DNA of 58,085 nt from Nodosilinea sp. LEGE 06152. Lineage in GTDB: Bacteria; Cyanobacteriota; Cyanobacteriia; Phormidesmidales; Phormidesmidaceae. A program made the position numbers and the translations under genes. Positions 26,097 through 34,396 of this stretch are shown here, piece after piece; the first letter of the stretch is position 1, and each line of letters begins with the position of its first letter. The stretch spans positions 40,649 to 98,733 of the forward strand of contig NZ_JADEWR010000018.1 of NCBI RefSeq assembly GCF_015207525.1. Reading direction: 5' to 3'. The notes under the pieces are model-generated. The model made no database searches. It had not been told where the DNA came from and was given only the letters and a program-made list of their open reading frames with translations.

Positions 26097-27623
26097 CTAC
26101 TGCATGCGATCGATGGTGCGGTACTGAATTGCTTCGGCTATGTGGTGGGTTTGCAGATTGTCGGCACCATCGAGATCGGCAATGGTGCGACCGACCTTAA
26201 GAATGCGATCCATGGCGCGGGCCGAGAGACCCAGCTTGCGCACCGCCCCTTCTAGCAAGGTTTTGCTAATGTCATCCAGCGGGCACCAGTGCTTGAGGTG
26301 GCGGCTCTGCATGTCGGCATTGCACTGCAACCCCGACTCGGTTTTGAAGCGATCGCGGGCCCGCTGGCGAGCGGCTTGGACGCGATCGCGCACGGGTTCT
26401 GAAGCCTCCCCTGGCTGGTGCTGGGTCATCTCTTCGGGCTTGATGCGGCTGACCACCACTTGTAAATCAATGCGATCCATCAGGGGGCCAGAGAGGCGCG
26501 ACCAGTAGTTTTCGCGGCTGCGGGGGCTACAGGTGCAGGGCTGCACCGAGTCGCCGTAAAAGCCGCAGGGGCAGGGGTTGGTGCTGGCAATCAGCGTAAA
26601 CTGGGCTGGGAAAACGACCGACTGGCGGGTGCGGGTGATCGTGACGTAGCCATCCTCAAGGGGCTGGCGCAAATACTCCAGCACGTCGCGCTTGAATTCT
26701 GTCAGTTCATCCAGAAAGAGAATGCCTCGGTGAGCCAGCGAAATTTCTCCCGGCTTGGGGTAGCTGCCGCCGCCGACTAGAGATGGCCCCGACGCAGAAT
26801 GGTGCGGGCTGCGAAAGGGGCGCGTATTCACCAGCGTGCCCTTCTCCTTCAGCAACCCCGCCACCGAGTGAATCTGCGTTACATCCAGGGCTTCTTCAAA
26901 CTGGAGCGGCGGCAAAATGGAGGGCAACCGGCGGGCCAGCATGGTTTTGCCGCTGCCTGGCGGTCCCACAAAAATCAAATTGTGCCCGCCCGCTGCCGCA
27001 ATTTCTAGGGCGCGACGGGCCTGGGCCTGACCTTTTACATCGCGCAGATCCAGCGCGTTAGGGGCAGCGTTCATGGCCAAGGTGGTATCGACGGCCACGG
27101 GGGTATGGCCTGCGGGATGGTTGAGGAAATCAGCCACCTCCGACAAGTGGTTGAAGCTGTAGACCGTTAGCCCCGGCACCACTGCCGCCTCGCGGCCGTT
27201 GTCGGCGGGCACCACCAGGCCGCGAATGCCCAGTTTTTGCGCCGCTGCTGCGATCGGCAACACCCCGGCCACCGCCCGCAGGCTGCCGTCTAACGAGACT
27301 TCACCCAAAAACAGCAGGTCATTGAGGGCGTCGGTATTCACCTGCTCGGCAGCGGCGAGAATGCCGACGCTGATGGGCAAATCAAAAATGGGGCCTTCTT
27401 TGCGCAGGTCGGCGGGGGTGAGGTTGATGACCACCTTGCGCATGGGGAAGGGGAAGCCCGCATTCTTTAGCGCCGCTTTGACCCGCTCGCGCGACTCTTG
27501 CACGGCGGTATCGGGCAGGCCCACGACCACTACGCCGGGCAGCCCACCAGAAATATCGACCTCGACCCCCACTTTGAGGGCGTCGATGCCCACTAGCGCC
27601 GCGCTCCAAACCCTTGCCAGCAT
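26097..27623 (-). CDS. comM: YifB/ComM-family Mg-chelatase-like AAA+ ATPase
   Basis: A 508-residue ATPase. The N-terminal domain (about 1-170) is the ChlI/Lon-protease-like fold (GLPGVVVVGLPDTAVQESRE). The AAA+ core has Walker A VGPPGSGKTMLARRLPSILP near 218, Walker B ILFLDELTEF, and the sensor segment IASTNPCPCGFYGD with clustered cysteines. ComM is a hexameric helicase that drives branch migration during natural transformation, so this cyanobacterium may be transformable, but the family is broad. Its stop is 10 bases from that of the convergent receiver gene. Confidence 0.92.
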   Translation of the reverse strand: MLARVWSAALVGIDALKVGVEVDISGGLPGVVVVGLPDTAVQESRERVKAALKNAGFPFPMRKVVINLTPADLRKEGPIFDLPISVGILAAAEQVNTDALNDLLFLGEVSLDGSLRAVAGVLPIAAAAQKLGIRGLVVPADNGREAAVVPGLTVYSFNHLSEVADFLNHPAGHTPVAVDTTLAMNAAPNALDLRDVKGQAQARRALEIAAAGGHNLIFVGPPGSGKTMLARRLPSILPPLQFEEALDVTQIHSVAGLLKEKGTLVNTRPFRSPHHSASGPSLVGGGSYPKPGEISLAHRGILFLDELTEFKRDVLEYLRQPLEDGYVTITRTRQSVVFPAQFTLIASTNPCPCGFYGDSVQPCTCSPRSRENYWSRLSGPLMDRIDLQVVVSRIKPEEMTQHQPGEASEPVRDRVQAARQRARDRFKTESGLQCNADMQSRHLKHWCPLDDISKTLLEGAVRKLGLSARAMDRILKVGRTIADLDGADNLQTHHIAEAIQYRTIDRMQ

Positions 27624-27978
27624 ATTGTGTCCCTAAGATGGCCCCTGATTCTGGCTTTTAGGGTGCCCAGGGGGTGGGGTGCGATCGGCAATTGAGCGCA
27701 GAGTGACCTAATTTTGCCTGGGTGCGAGATCAGCGAAGCCCTACTGCCCCACGGGTTTGCCTTTGGCCGCACCCTTGCACCCCATAGCACGTCAGAATAT
27801 AGTTCATCATAGGTAGAAAGATTCTGGAGAGTAGCTGTGGTTCAGCTCTTAGGTATTGACTACCTGATCGAAGATTATTGCAGCCTAGCGGCTATCAGCT
27901 AGCCAACGAAAGCCAGAGGGGTCTTGTCTAGCAGAGCTGACACTCAATACACAATTAGGCAGAAAAAACCGCAATTCT

Positions 27979-28485
27979 ATGGAATCTGATATTGCCTTAA
28001 CTCCCTTCTCCCCCACTGATGTCGAGCTGTTGAGGCATTGGCTGACTGCTCCTCATGTCGCTGCCTGGTATCACGATCCTGAAGATCATATTGCCTGGGC
28101 AACCAATCCACCAAAAAATGGAGATCGAGCGCTGATCACGGTTGAAAGCCAAGCAGTTGGCTACATGCGATGGCAGTCTGTGTCGCGTGAAGTTTTGGAT
28201 TCAGTGAGTCTCTACGAGATCCCTGCCGGATCGGTTGATGTCGATATGCTTATTGGGAATTTGGAATTTGTGGGGCAAGGGATTGGACCGAAAGCACTTC
28301 TGGTATTGGTGTCACAGCTTCGCCAACGAGGAGATGTGCCGTTAGTTGGGCTGACTACAAGTGTGCAGAATCTGTCTGCACAGCGCGCATACACCAAAGC
28401 TGGCTTTCGCATTCTGCGAGAATACAACCCTCCCGGATATGGTCGTTGTTATCTGATGGTCTGTAGCCTCAACGAAAATGCCTAA
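27979..28485 (+). CDS. GNAT-family acetyltransferase
   Basis: A 168-residue acetyl-CoA-dependent N-acetyltransferase. FSPTDVELLRHWLTAPHVAAW and the acceptor loop are followed by the acetyl-CoA site around VDMLIGNLEFVGQGIGPKAL (Q/R-x-x-G-x-G/A-like) and VQNLSAQRAYTKAGFRIL. The overall pattern resembles AAC(6')/RimJ-like enzymes that modify amino groups on small molecules or proteins, but the substrate cannot be assigned and resistance should not be assumed. It converges with the NRPS genes across a 145-base gap. The 355-base gap before it (27624-27978) shows no gene. Confidence 0.85.
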   Translation: MESDIALTPFSPTDVELLRHWLTAPHVAAWYHDPEDHIAWATNPPKNGDRALITVESQAVGYMRWQSVSREVLDSVSLYEIPAGSVDVDMLIGNLEFVGQGIGPKALLVLVSQLRQRGDVPLVGLTTSVQNLSAQRAYTKAGFRILREYNPPGYGRCYLMVCSLNENA

Positions 28486-28630
28486 CATTGCGCTGAATCA
28501 GAACTGACTATAGGTTGTCTGTTGAGTTGCAGAGGTTATTTTCGTCCGGTTAGCTTGGTTTTCAAACTATTTTGAGAGTAATAGAGAGACTCAGACACCG
28601 TACCCGTCTGAAGTCAAAGTAGCGCTGTAT

Positions 28631-31600
28631 CTATGTCAGATAGCGTCTGAGCTGTTGTGCTAGGACTTGCACGTGGGGTTGTTTTAACAGCGATAAATGA
28701 TTACCGGGAACTTCGTGCAGTTCAATGTTTTTAACTAATTCGCTCCAGCCTAGTGTTTCATCATGTCGATTGGCATCTGATTGATCTGCTGCCTTGAATA
28801 ACGCAATCGCGTGGGAGTAGGGCCGAGGCACATAATCGTGGGTTGCCTGACTATGCGCATAGACAATGGGCAGCATGGCGTTGATGGCAGATTCATTTAA
28901 CAGGCGCAATCGAGACTCTTCGGGAATCAATCGGGTGATGGCCGACCATTGCCAGCGGGAGAACCAGGGATTTTTAGATTGCAGGCGGTGGGTTGCCAGG
29001 GCACTAAAATCTAGCAGGAATGGCAGGGTAGACCAGAGGGCAGTTTTCATCAGAAACTTAAAACTCTGGCAGAAAGAAGGTTTGGTGCAGGGAGCCGTCG
29101 TATCGAGAATGGCCAGCAGCTCAACTGTTTCGCCTGCTTGAGTGAGTTGTTGCGCCATCTCAAAGGCGACTAACCCTCCGAAAGACCAGCCTCCCAGGTA
29201 ATAAGGCCCGTGGGGCTGAAGGGTTTGAATGGCCTGAATATAATAGGCCGCGATCGCCTCCATTTTATTTAGGGGACGAGATTTGCCGTCTAATCCTAAG
29301 GGTTGCAACCCATAGAAACTGCGATCGCTTTGCAGGTGATGGGCCAGTTCCATGTAGGGAAACACGACCCCAAACATAGGGTGCACACAGAAGAAGGGAG
29401 GACTGCTGCTGCCCAAAGCCAGGGGAACCAGCGGCGAAGTAGGGGACGGGATGACTGTGTTGAGTGCTGGCGCTTCCGGTTGGGGATGAACAGGAGCAAC
29501 CTGAGCAGGCTGGTTGAGCAAAGTCGAGGATTTGCGTCGGTAGGCGGTGCGATCGAGCCGAACGAGGGGAGGTGTGCTTGGGGCGGTATCGCGCAATGCG
29601 TCGAGGATGGGTGCTAACTGGGCAATGGTGGGAGCGGCAAAGACGCTCTTGAGCGGGAGTTCTAACTCAAAGGTGTCGCGGATGCGCGAGGTCATTTGGG
29701 TGGCGAGTAGGGAATGCCCACCCAACTCAAAAAAGTTGTCGTGACGGTCGACCTGCTTGAGTTGTAGTAGGTCTTGCCAGATCTCAATGAGAGTCGTCTC
29801 GGTTGAGGTTTGGGGTGCATTTGCCACAGGTGAAACGCTGCTGTGCGCGTGGTCGAGCGGGGGGAGGGCACGCCGATCGACCTTACCACTCGAATTTAAC
29901 GGGAGGGCGGCTAACGGTACAAAGGCGGCCGGAACCATGTAGTCGGGTAACGTCTGGCTGAGGTGTTGCCGCAGCTCAGGAACGAGTTGGCGAGCGACAT
30001 TTGCCTGAAGTGGATGGTTGGTGAACAGCTGGGGCGATCGATCACTGCGCCGCAGTGCAGCATCCGCTGCATCAACCCCATGACGAATCAACACCACATC
30101 ATAGTCTCCAGTCTCGGTCGAGGCTGACCAGGTAATCTCTACTGTGTAGGGCAGTGCTGTTTCTAAATTCCACCAGTCTTGCGGGTCGATCGCTGAGTTT
30201 TCAGTGTCTTGCAATAGCTCCCGCATTCGCCCAACGGTTTTAGGTGTTTTCTTCTGCTGGAGCCAGTTTGCTGTTGTAACAGCGGCATTCACTCGGCTAT
30301 TGGTCACGTTCGTGACGGTGAGGGTTTCTGGCTCAGTGGCAAGGAGCTGCTGGTGTATCTCTTGAACGGTCACTGGATGCTGTTTCCAGTTGATTTGCTC
30401 CCTCGTGTTTGCTTGGATAGCGGTTGTAGGTTGGGTTTCGTGCCTCAACCCAACATCGCAAGATCGTCCCATTTGCAGCAAAGCATTGTAGCGGAACTGA
30501 GTCATTTCATTCTGACTATGACCTCGTGTCAGGCGAACGTGAACCTGTTTGATTTGGGCAAACTGCTCTTGCAGCGCATAAAAGAATGCCGGATCGATCG
30601 CCAATTCTGGCTCTTCAAACTGCGATCGCTCAACTTGATGCCAGAGTTGCGATCGCTCTACACTATCATCGGCCTGAACAAACTTCATCCAGCTATGAAA
30701 TGCAGATAACAAAGGTAGGTTTCGCACGTCTCCAATAAATAGAACACCACCCTCTGCTACGGCTTCAATGGCTTTTTTCAAAACCTGCATTAAGTAGGTT
30801 TCAGTCGGGAAATATTGCACAACCGAATTCAAAATCACGACGTCAAATGACCCTAGATCAATTCCCTCAAAGTCGGTTGCCATGCGGTGCAAAAGCTCAA
30901 CATGAGAGAGATTGAGTGTGTCTATTTGATGCTGAATTGACGCTAGAGAAACAGCCGAAAAGTCTGTACCTACGTACTGTTGACAGTGTGGTGCAATTTG
31001 AAACAGCAACAACCCTGTGCCGCACCCGATTTCCAAAACGCGTTTAGGTTTCAGCGCTAGAATTTGCTGAACGCGATCGCTCACCCATTCCTTCATTTGC
31101 TCCAGCGGAATGGGATCTCCGGTATAGCTGCTGTTCCATCCGGTGATGTTAAAGGGCTGGGGGCTGAGGGCTGGAGGCTGAGTAGGTTCTGTGGATTGGT
31201 AGGTTTGATTGTAGAGGGTTTGCCACTGTTGCAGGTGCTGAGTTTGGAGCGATCGCGTACTTTCTTGCAGATATTGAGTATCAAGGCTGAAGTAGGCAAT
31301 CAGGGACGATGCAGCGGACGGGATGACAACGGCATCTTGAATTGCGGGATGATGCTGTAAAGCTGTTTCAATTTCACCCAATTCAACCCGAAATCCTCGG
31401 ATTTTGATTTGATGATCTACCCGACCCAAAAATTGGATAGTGCCGTCACGGTTGTAGAGAAGGCGATCGCCTGTTTTGTAGAGGGTTGAGTGCTGTTTAT
31501 CGGCTGTGGAATCTGTGGAAAAGGCACTTTTTAACTCAACACTCAGCCCTAGAAACTCAGCACTGACAAACCTTTCCACTGTCAACTCCGGGCGATTGAG

Positions 31601-34396
31601 ATAGCCCTGCGCCACTCCTGCTCCGCCGATGTACAACTCCCCTGGAATGCCTGCCGGAACGGGATTTAAGTTGGCATCTAAAATATAGACCTGAGTATTG
31701 AGAATAGGGCGACCAATTGTCAGGGGATTGTCGCCTGGCTGAAGTTCGGCAACGGTTGCCCAGATAGTAGCTTCGGTAGGCCCGTACGCGTTGAAGAAGC
31801 GGCGGTTGACAGCCCAGCGATCGATCACCTGGCTGGAGCAGGCTTCTCCCCCGGTGATTAACACCTGAAGGTCAGGCAATTCCCTAGGGGGCAGAACGGC
31901 GAGTACGGCTGGCGTGAGTAGGGCATGAGTGATGGCGTTCTCTTGCAGAAATTCTATTAGTGCCATACCCGGCAGTTGGGCAGCCTTGGGAGGAATATAC
32001 AAGGTGCCGCCAGAGCCAAGGGCAAGGGCAATTTCAAAAATGGACGCATCAAAGCTAAGAGAGCTAAATTGCAAAACTCGGCTGGTGCGGGTGAGCTGAA
32101 AGACCTGTTGTTGAGCCTGTACAACGTTACACAAGCCCCGATGAGGGAGGAGAACGCCTTTGGGGGTGCCCGTGGAACCAGAGGTATAGATGACGTAGGC
32201 GAGATCGGAGGAATCCTTATCCCCTAGATTCCTTTCCCGATAAGAAGGGGGCAACTGAGGATGAGGTTGATCTAAACAAACGACCTGCGCCTGGGATGCA
32301 GGCAAGGATTTTACTAACCAGGATTGCGTCAGCAGAATGGAAATTTGAGTGTCTTCAAGAATGAATTGGAGGCGATCGCTTGGATAGGTCGGATCAAGCG
32401 GCACATAAGCTCCTCCCGCTTTGAGAATGCCGAGAATGCCAATCACGAGGTCGGCAGAGCGCTCAGCACACAACCCCACCAGTGAATTGGGCCGAACTCC
32501 CAGTTGTCTCAGGCTTTCTGCTAACTGATTCGCCTGGGAATCGAGTTCCTGGTAGGTCAGAGTTTGAGCTTCAGTGACAAGGGCGATCGCATCTGGAGCT
32601 TGCTTGGCGTGGGCTTCAACAGTGTGATGGAAATAGACCGGCTTCTTACCAGGTTGCCCCTGATAAGAAACTTCAGCAGCACTTCCGATTTCCCCTTTAT
32701 CAAGGGGGGCTAGGGGGGATCTCCCAATGCTCCAGTCATACAAAATCTGTTGCCGCTCCTCAGACGTAAGCAACGGCAGGTCTGATAATCGGGCATCTGG
32801 ATTCGCGACAATTCCTTCTAGAAGCGTTTGAAAATGACTGACTAGACGAGCAATTCTGTCACGATCAAATAAATCAGTGCTGTAGGAAATGAACCCGCTC
32901 AAACCGTCCTGCGATCGCCACAAACTCTTTAAACCGTGGGCAGATTCCCATAGGTGAACCTCCAGGTCAAAGCGGGTGCTGGCAGACTCTAGGGGGGCGG
33001 GTTCTAGCGTCAGGGCCGGTAGTTCTAGGGACTGCACAGGGGCATTTTGCAGGGCAAAGGCCACCTGAAACAAGGGATTGCGGCTCAGGTCGCGATCGGG
33101 GTCTAGTTCTTCAACCAGTTTTTCAAAGGGTAAGTCTTGATGCTCATAGGCTCCCAGGGCAACCTGGCGAACCCGCCCCAGCAACTCGCGAAAAGTTGGA
33201 TTGCCCGATAGGTCCGACCGCATCACCAGGCTGTTCACAAAAAAGCCAATTAGCCCCTCCACCTCGCTGCGATGACGGTTAGCGATGGGAGATCCGCTCG
33301 CGATATCCTCCTGCCCTGTGTATCGGTAAAGCAAGGTTTGAAACGCTGCTAGCAGCGTCATAAATAGAGACGTTCCAGACTGCTGGCTGAGCGTTTCTAA
33401 CGCCTGAGAAAGGGTAGGGGAAATGTGTAAGGGATAGGTCGCGCCTCGATAGGTTTGAACAGCAGGACGAGGGCGATCGCTGGGCAACTCCAGCAGCGGC
33501 AAATCTTGCAATTGTTGCCGCCAATAACTCAACTGTTTCTCTAAAACCTCTCCCTGCAACCAGTTGCGCTGCCAGCGGGCAAAGTCGGTGTACTGAATGG
33601 GCAAGGGAGGTAGGGTCGGCAATTGATGCTCCACAAATGCCGTATAAAAATACCCCAATTCTCGAATCAATACCCCCAAAGACCACCCATCGGCAACAAT
33701 GTGATGCATGGTCAGCAACAACACAGATTCTGCTGCATCAAAGTGCAGCAAGGTCACGCGCAACAGAGAATCGGTCGTCAGGTTGAAGGGGCGTTGGGCT
33801 TCAGCCGTCGCTAATTGTTGGCGAATGCGATCGCGTTCACTAAGCGCAACCGACTGTAGATTCACGACGGCAAGTTCGACGTTGGCATTGGGTTCAACCA
33901 CTTGAACGGGTTGCCCATCTACGGTTGTAAATCGGGTACGCAGGGCAGCATGACGACGCACAATTTCTTGAAGCGATCGCTCTAATGCCGAGCGATCAAG
34001 CGTTCCCGCCAGGTGAATGGCGGCAGGTACGTTGTAGAAGGGGTTATGAGGAGCGAGCTGGTAAAGAAACCACAGCCGCTGTTGGGCAAAGGAGAGGGGG
34101 GAGGGAGTGGATGGGTGGGAGGGTGGATGGGTAGGAGGGTGGATGGGTGGATGGGTGGATGAGAGGCTACCGTTTAACTGTGGTTCTTTGCTGTCTGGGT
34201 TTGCCTGTAAGTAGGTAATGAGTTCGGCTTTGCGGTCGGTTAGTTCTTGGCGGAGGGCAGGGGTGAGGGTTCCTTCGGGAGCGTTACAGCGGAGTCGGGT
34301 CTGGTTATTTGCAACGCTAGAATCGGGTTCGAGGGAAAGCTTGATATCCAGGTCGTCGAGGTGAGAAATAAAGTCAGCGATCGCCCAGGTGGTCAT
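28631..34396 (-). CDS. Non-ribosomal peptide synthetase: docking-C-A-[N-MT]-T-TE
   Basis: 1921 residues, the terminal module of a two-protein assembly line. Order: TubC-like docking domain (1-60); Pro/His linker (75-97); condensation domain (about 100-540) with HHIVADGWS; adenylation core from about 575 (LAYVIYTSGSTGTPKG, NAYGPTEATIW, TGDRLLYN); a methyltransferase inserted in the A domain (about 1150-1310, VLEIGCGTGLLLF), the usual position of N-methylation domains; A10 region NSSGKVDRRALP; carrier protein with Ser1562 in GGHSLLATQ; thioesterase (about 1670-1921) with Ser1738 in GWSFGG and a final GNHLSLL His. The aligned specificity residues read DAFLIGAIW-K, which I cannot assign. It overlaps the upstream NRPS by 4 bases (ATGA). 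Three repeat-like tracts lie in its coding sequence. Confidence 0.95.
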   Translation of the reverse strand: MTTWAIADFISHLDDLDIKLSLEPDSSVANNQTRLRCNAPEGTLTPALRQELTDRKAELITYLQANPDSKEPQLNGSLSSTHPPIHPPTHPPSHPSTPSPLSFAQQRLWFLYQLAPHNPFYNVPAAIHLAGTLDRSALERSLQEIVRRHAALRTRFTTVDGQPVQVVEPNANVELAVVNLQSVALSERDRIRQQLATAEAQRPFNLTTDSLLRVTLLHFDAAESVLLLTMHHIVADGWSLGVLIRELGYFYTAFVEHQLPTLPPLPIQYTDFARWQRNWLQGEVLEKQLSYWRQQLQDLPLLELPSDRPRPAVQTYRGATYPLHISPTLSQALETLSQQSGTSLFMTLLAAFQTLLYRYTGQEDIASGSPIANRHRSEVEGLIGFFVNSLVMRSDLSGNPTFRELLGRVRQVALGAYEHQDLPFEKLVEELDPDRDLSRNPLFQVAFALQNAPVQSLELPALTLEPAPLESASTRFDLEVHLWESAHGLKSLWRSQDGLSGFISYSTDLFDRDRIARLVSHFQTLLEGIVANPDARLSDLPLLTSEERQQILYDWSIGRSPLAPLDKGEIGSAAEVSYQGQPGKKPVYFHHTVEAHAKQAPDAIALVTEAQTLTYQELDSQANQLAESLRQLGVRPNSLVGLCAERSADLVIGILGILKAGGAYVPLDPTYPSDRLQFILEDTQISILLTQSWLVKSLPASQAQVVCLDQPHPQLPPSYRERNLGDKDSSDLAYVIYTSGSTGTPKGVLLPHRGLCNVVQAQQQVFQLTRTSRVLQFSSLSFDASIFEIALALGSGGTLYIPPKAAQLPGMALIEFLQENAITHALLTPAVLAVLPPRELPDLQVLITGGEACSSQVIDRWAVNRRFFNAYGPTEATIWATVAELQPGDNPLTIGRPILNTQVYILDANLNPVPAGIPGELYIGGAGVAQGYLNRPELTVERFVSAEFLGLSVELKSAFSTDSTADKQHSTLYKTGDRLLYNRDGTIQFLGRVDHQIKIRGFRVELGEIETALQHHPAIQDAVVIPSAASSLIAYFSLDTQYLQESTRSLQTQHLQQWQTLYNQTYQSTEPTQPPALSPQPFNITGWNSSYTGDPIPLEQMKEWVSDRVQQILALKPKRVLEIGCGTGLLLFQIAPHCQQYVGTDFSAVSLASIQHQIDTLNLSHVELLHRMATDFEGIDLGSFDVVILNSVVQYFPTETYLMQVLKKAIEAVAEGGVLFIGDVRNLPLLSAFHSWMKFVQADDSVERSQLWHQVERSQFEEPELAIDPAFFYALQEQFAQIKQVHVRLTRGHSQNEMTQFRYNALLQMGRSCDVGLRHETQPTTAIQANTREQINWKQHPVTVQEIHQQLLATEPETLTVTNVTNSRVNAAVTTANWLQQKKTPKTVGRMRELLQDTENSAIDPQDWWNLETALPYTVEITWSASTETGDYDVVLIRHGVDAADAALRRSDRSPQLFTNHPLQANVARQLVPELRQHLSQTLPDYMVPAAFVPLAALPLNSSGKVDRRALPPLDHAHSSVSPVANAPQTSTETTLIEIWQDLLQLKQVDRHDNFFELGGHSLLATQMTSRIRDTFELELPLKSVFAAPTIAQLAPILDALRDTAPSTPPLVRLDRTAYRRKSSTLLNQPAQVAPVHPQPEAPALNTVIPSPTSPLVPLALGSSSPPFFCVHPMFGVVFPYMELAHHLQSDRSFYGLQPLGLDGKSRPLNKMEAIAAYYIQAIQTLQPHGPYYLGGWSFGGLVAFEMAQQLTQAGETVELLAILDTTAPCTKPSFCQSFKFLMKTALWSTLPFLLDFSALATHRLQSKNPWFSRWQWSAITRLIPEESRLRLLNESAINAMLPIVYAHSQATHDYVPRPYSHAIALFKAADQSDANRHDETLGWSELVKNIELHEVPGNHLSLLKQPHVQVLAQQLRRYLT
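30430..30454. repeat. Dispersed-type palindrome GTTGGGTT/AACCCAAC inside the NRPS
   Basis: An 8-bp inverted repeat around a 9-base centre (TCGTGCCTC). It matches a TTGGGTTTCGTxCCTCAACCC motif I associate with repeats in intergenic DNA of many cyanobacteria. Here it is translated in frame (part reads GLRHETQPT) just after the methyltransferase domain. Confidence 0.7.
32687..32720. repeat. CCCCTTTATCAAGGGGGGCTAGG-type repeat inside the NRPS
   Basis: The motif, rich in C-runs then G-runs around TTTATCAAGG, resembles a repeat common between genes in cyanobacteria. It is translated in frame as SPLAPLDKGEI in the linker between the C and A domains (about residues 559-570). Confidence 0.65.
34093..34167. 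repeat. G-rich GGAT/GGGT simple repeat inside the NRPS
   Basis: About 75 bases of alternating GGGT, GGAT and GGGA units on the plus strand, which is the template strand of the NRPS. It is translated as the Pro/His/Thr linker THPPIHPPTHPPSHPSTP between the docking and condensation domains. The several G3-or-longer runs could fold as a G-quadruplex. Confidence 0.85.

Noticed and set aside
27979..28485. Aminoglycoside resistance gene
   Set aside because: Resembles AAC(6')-like GNAT proteins only in general layout; substrate residues cannot be confirmed, so it is left as a GNAT enzyme.
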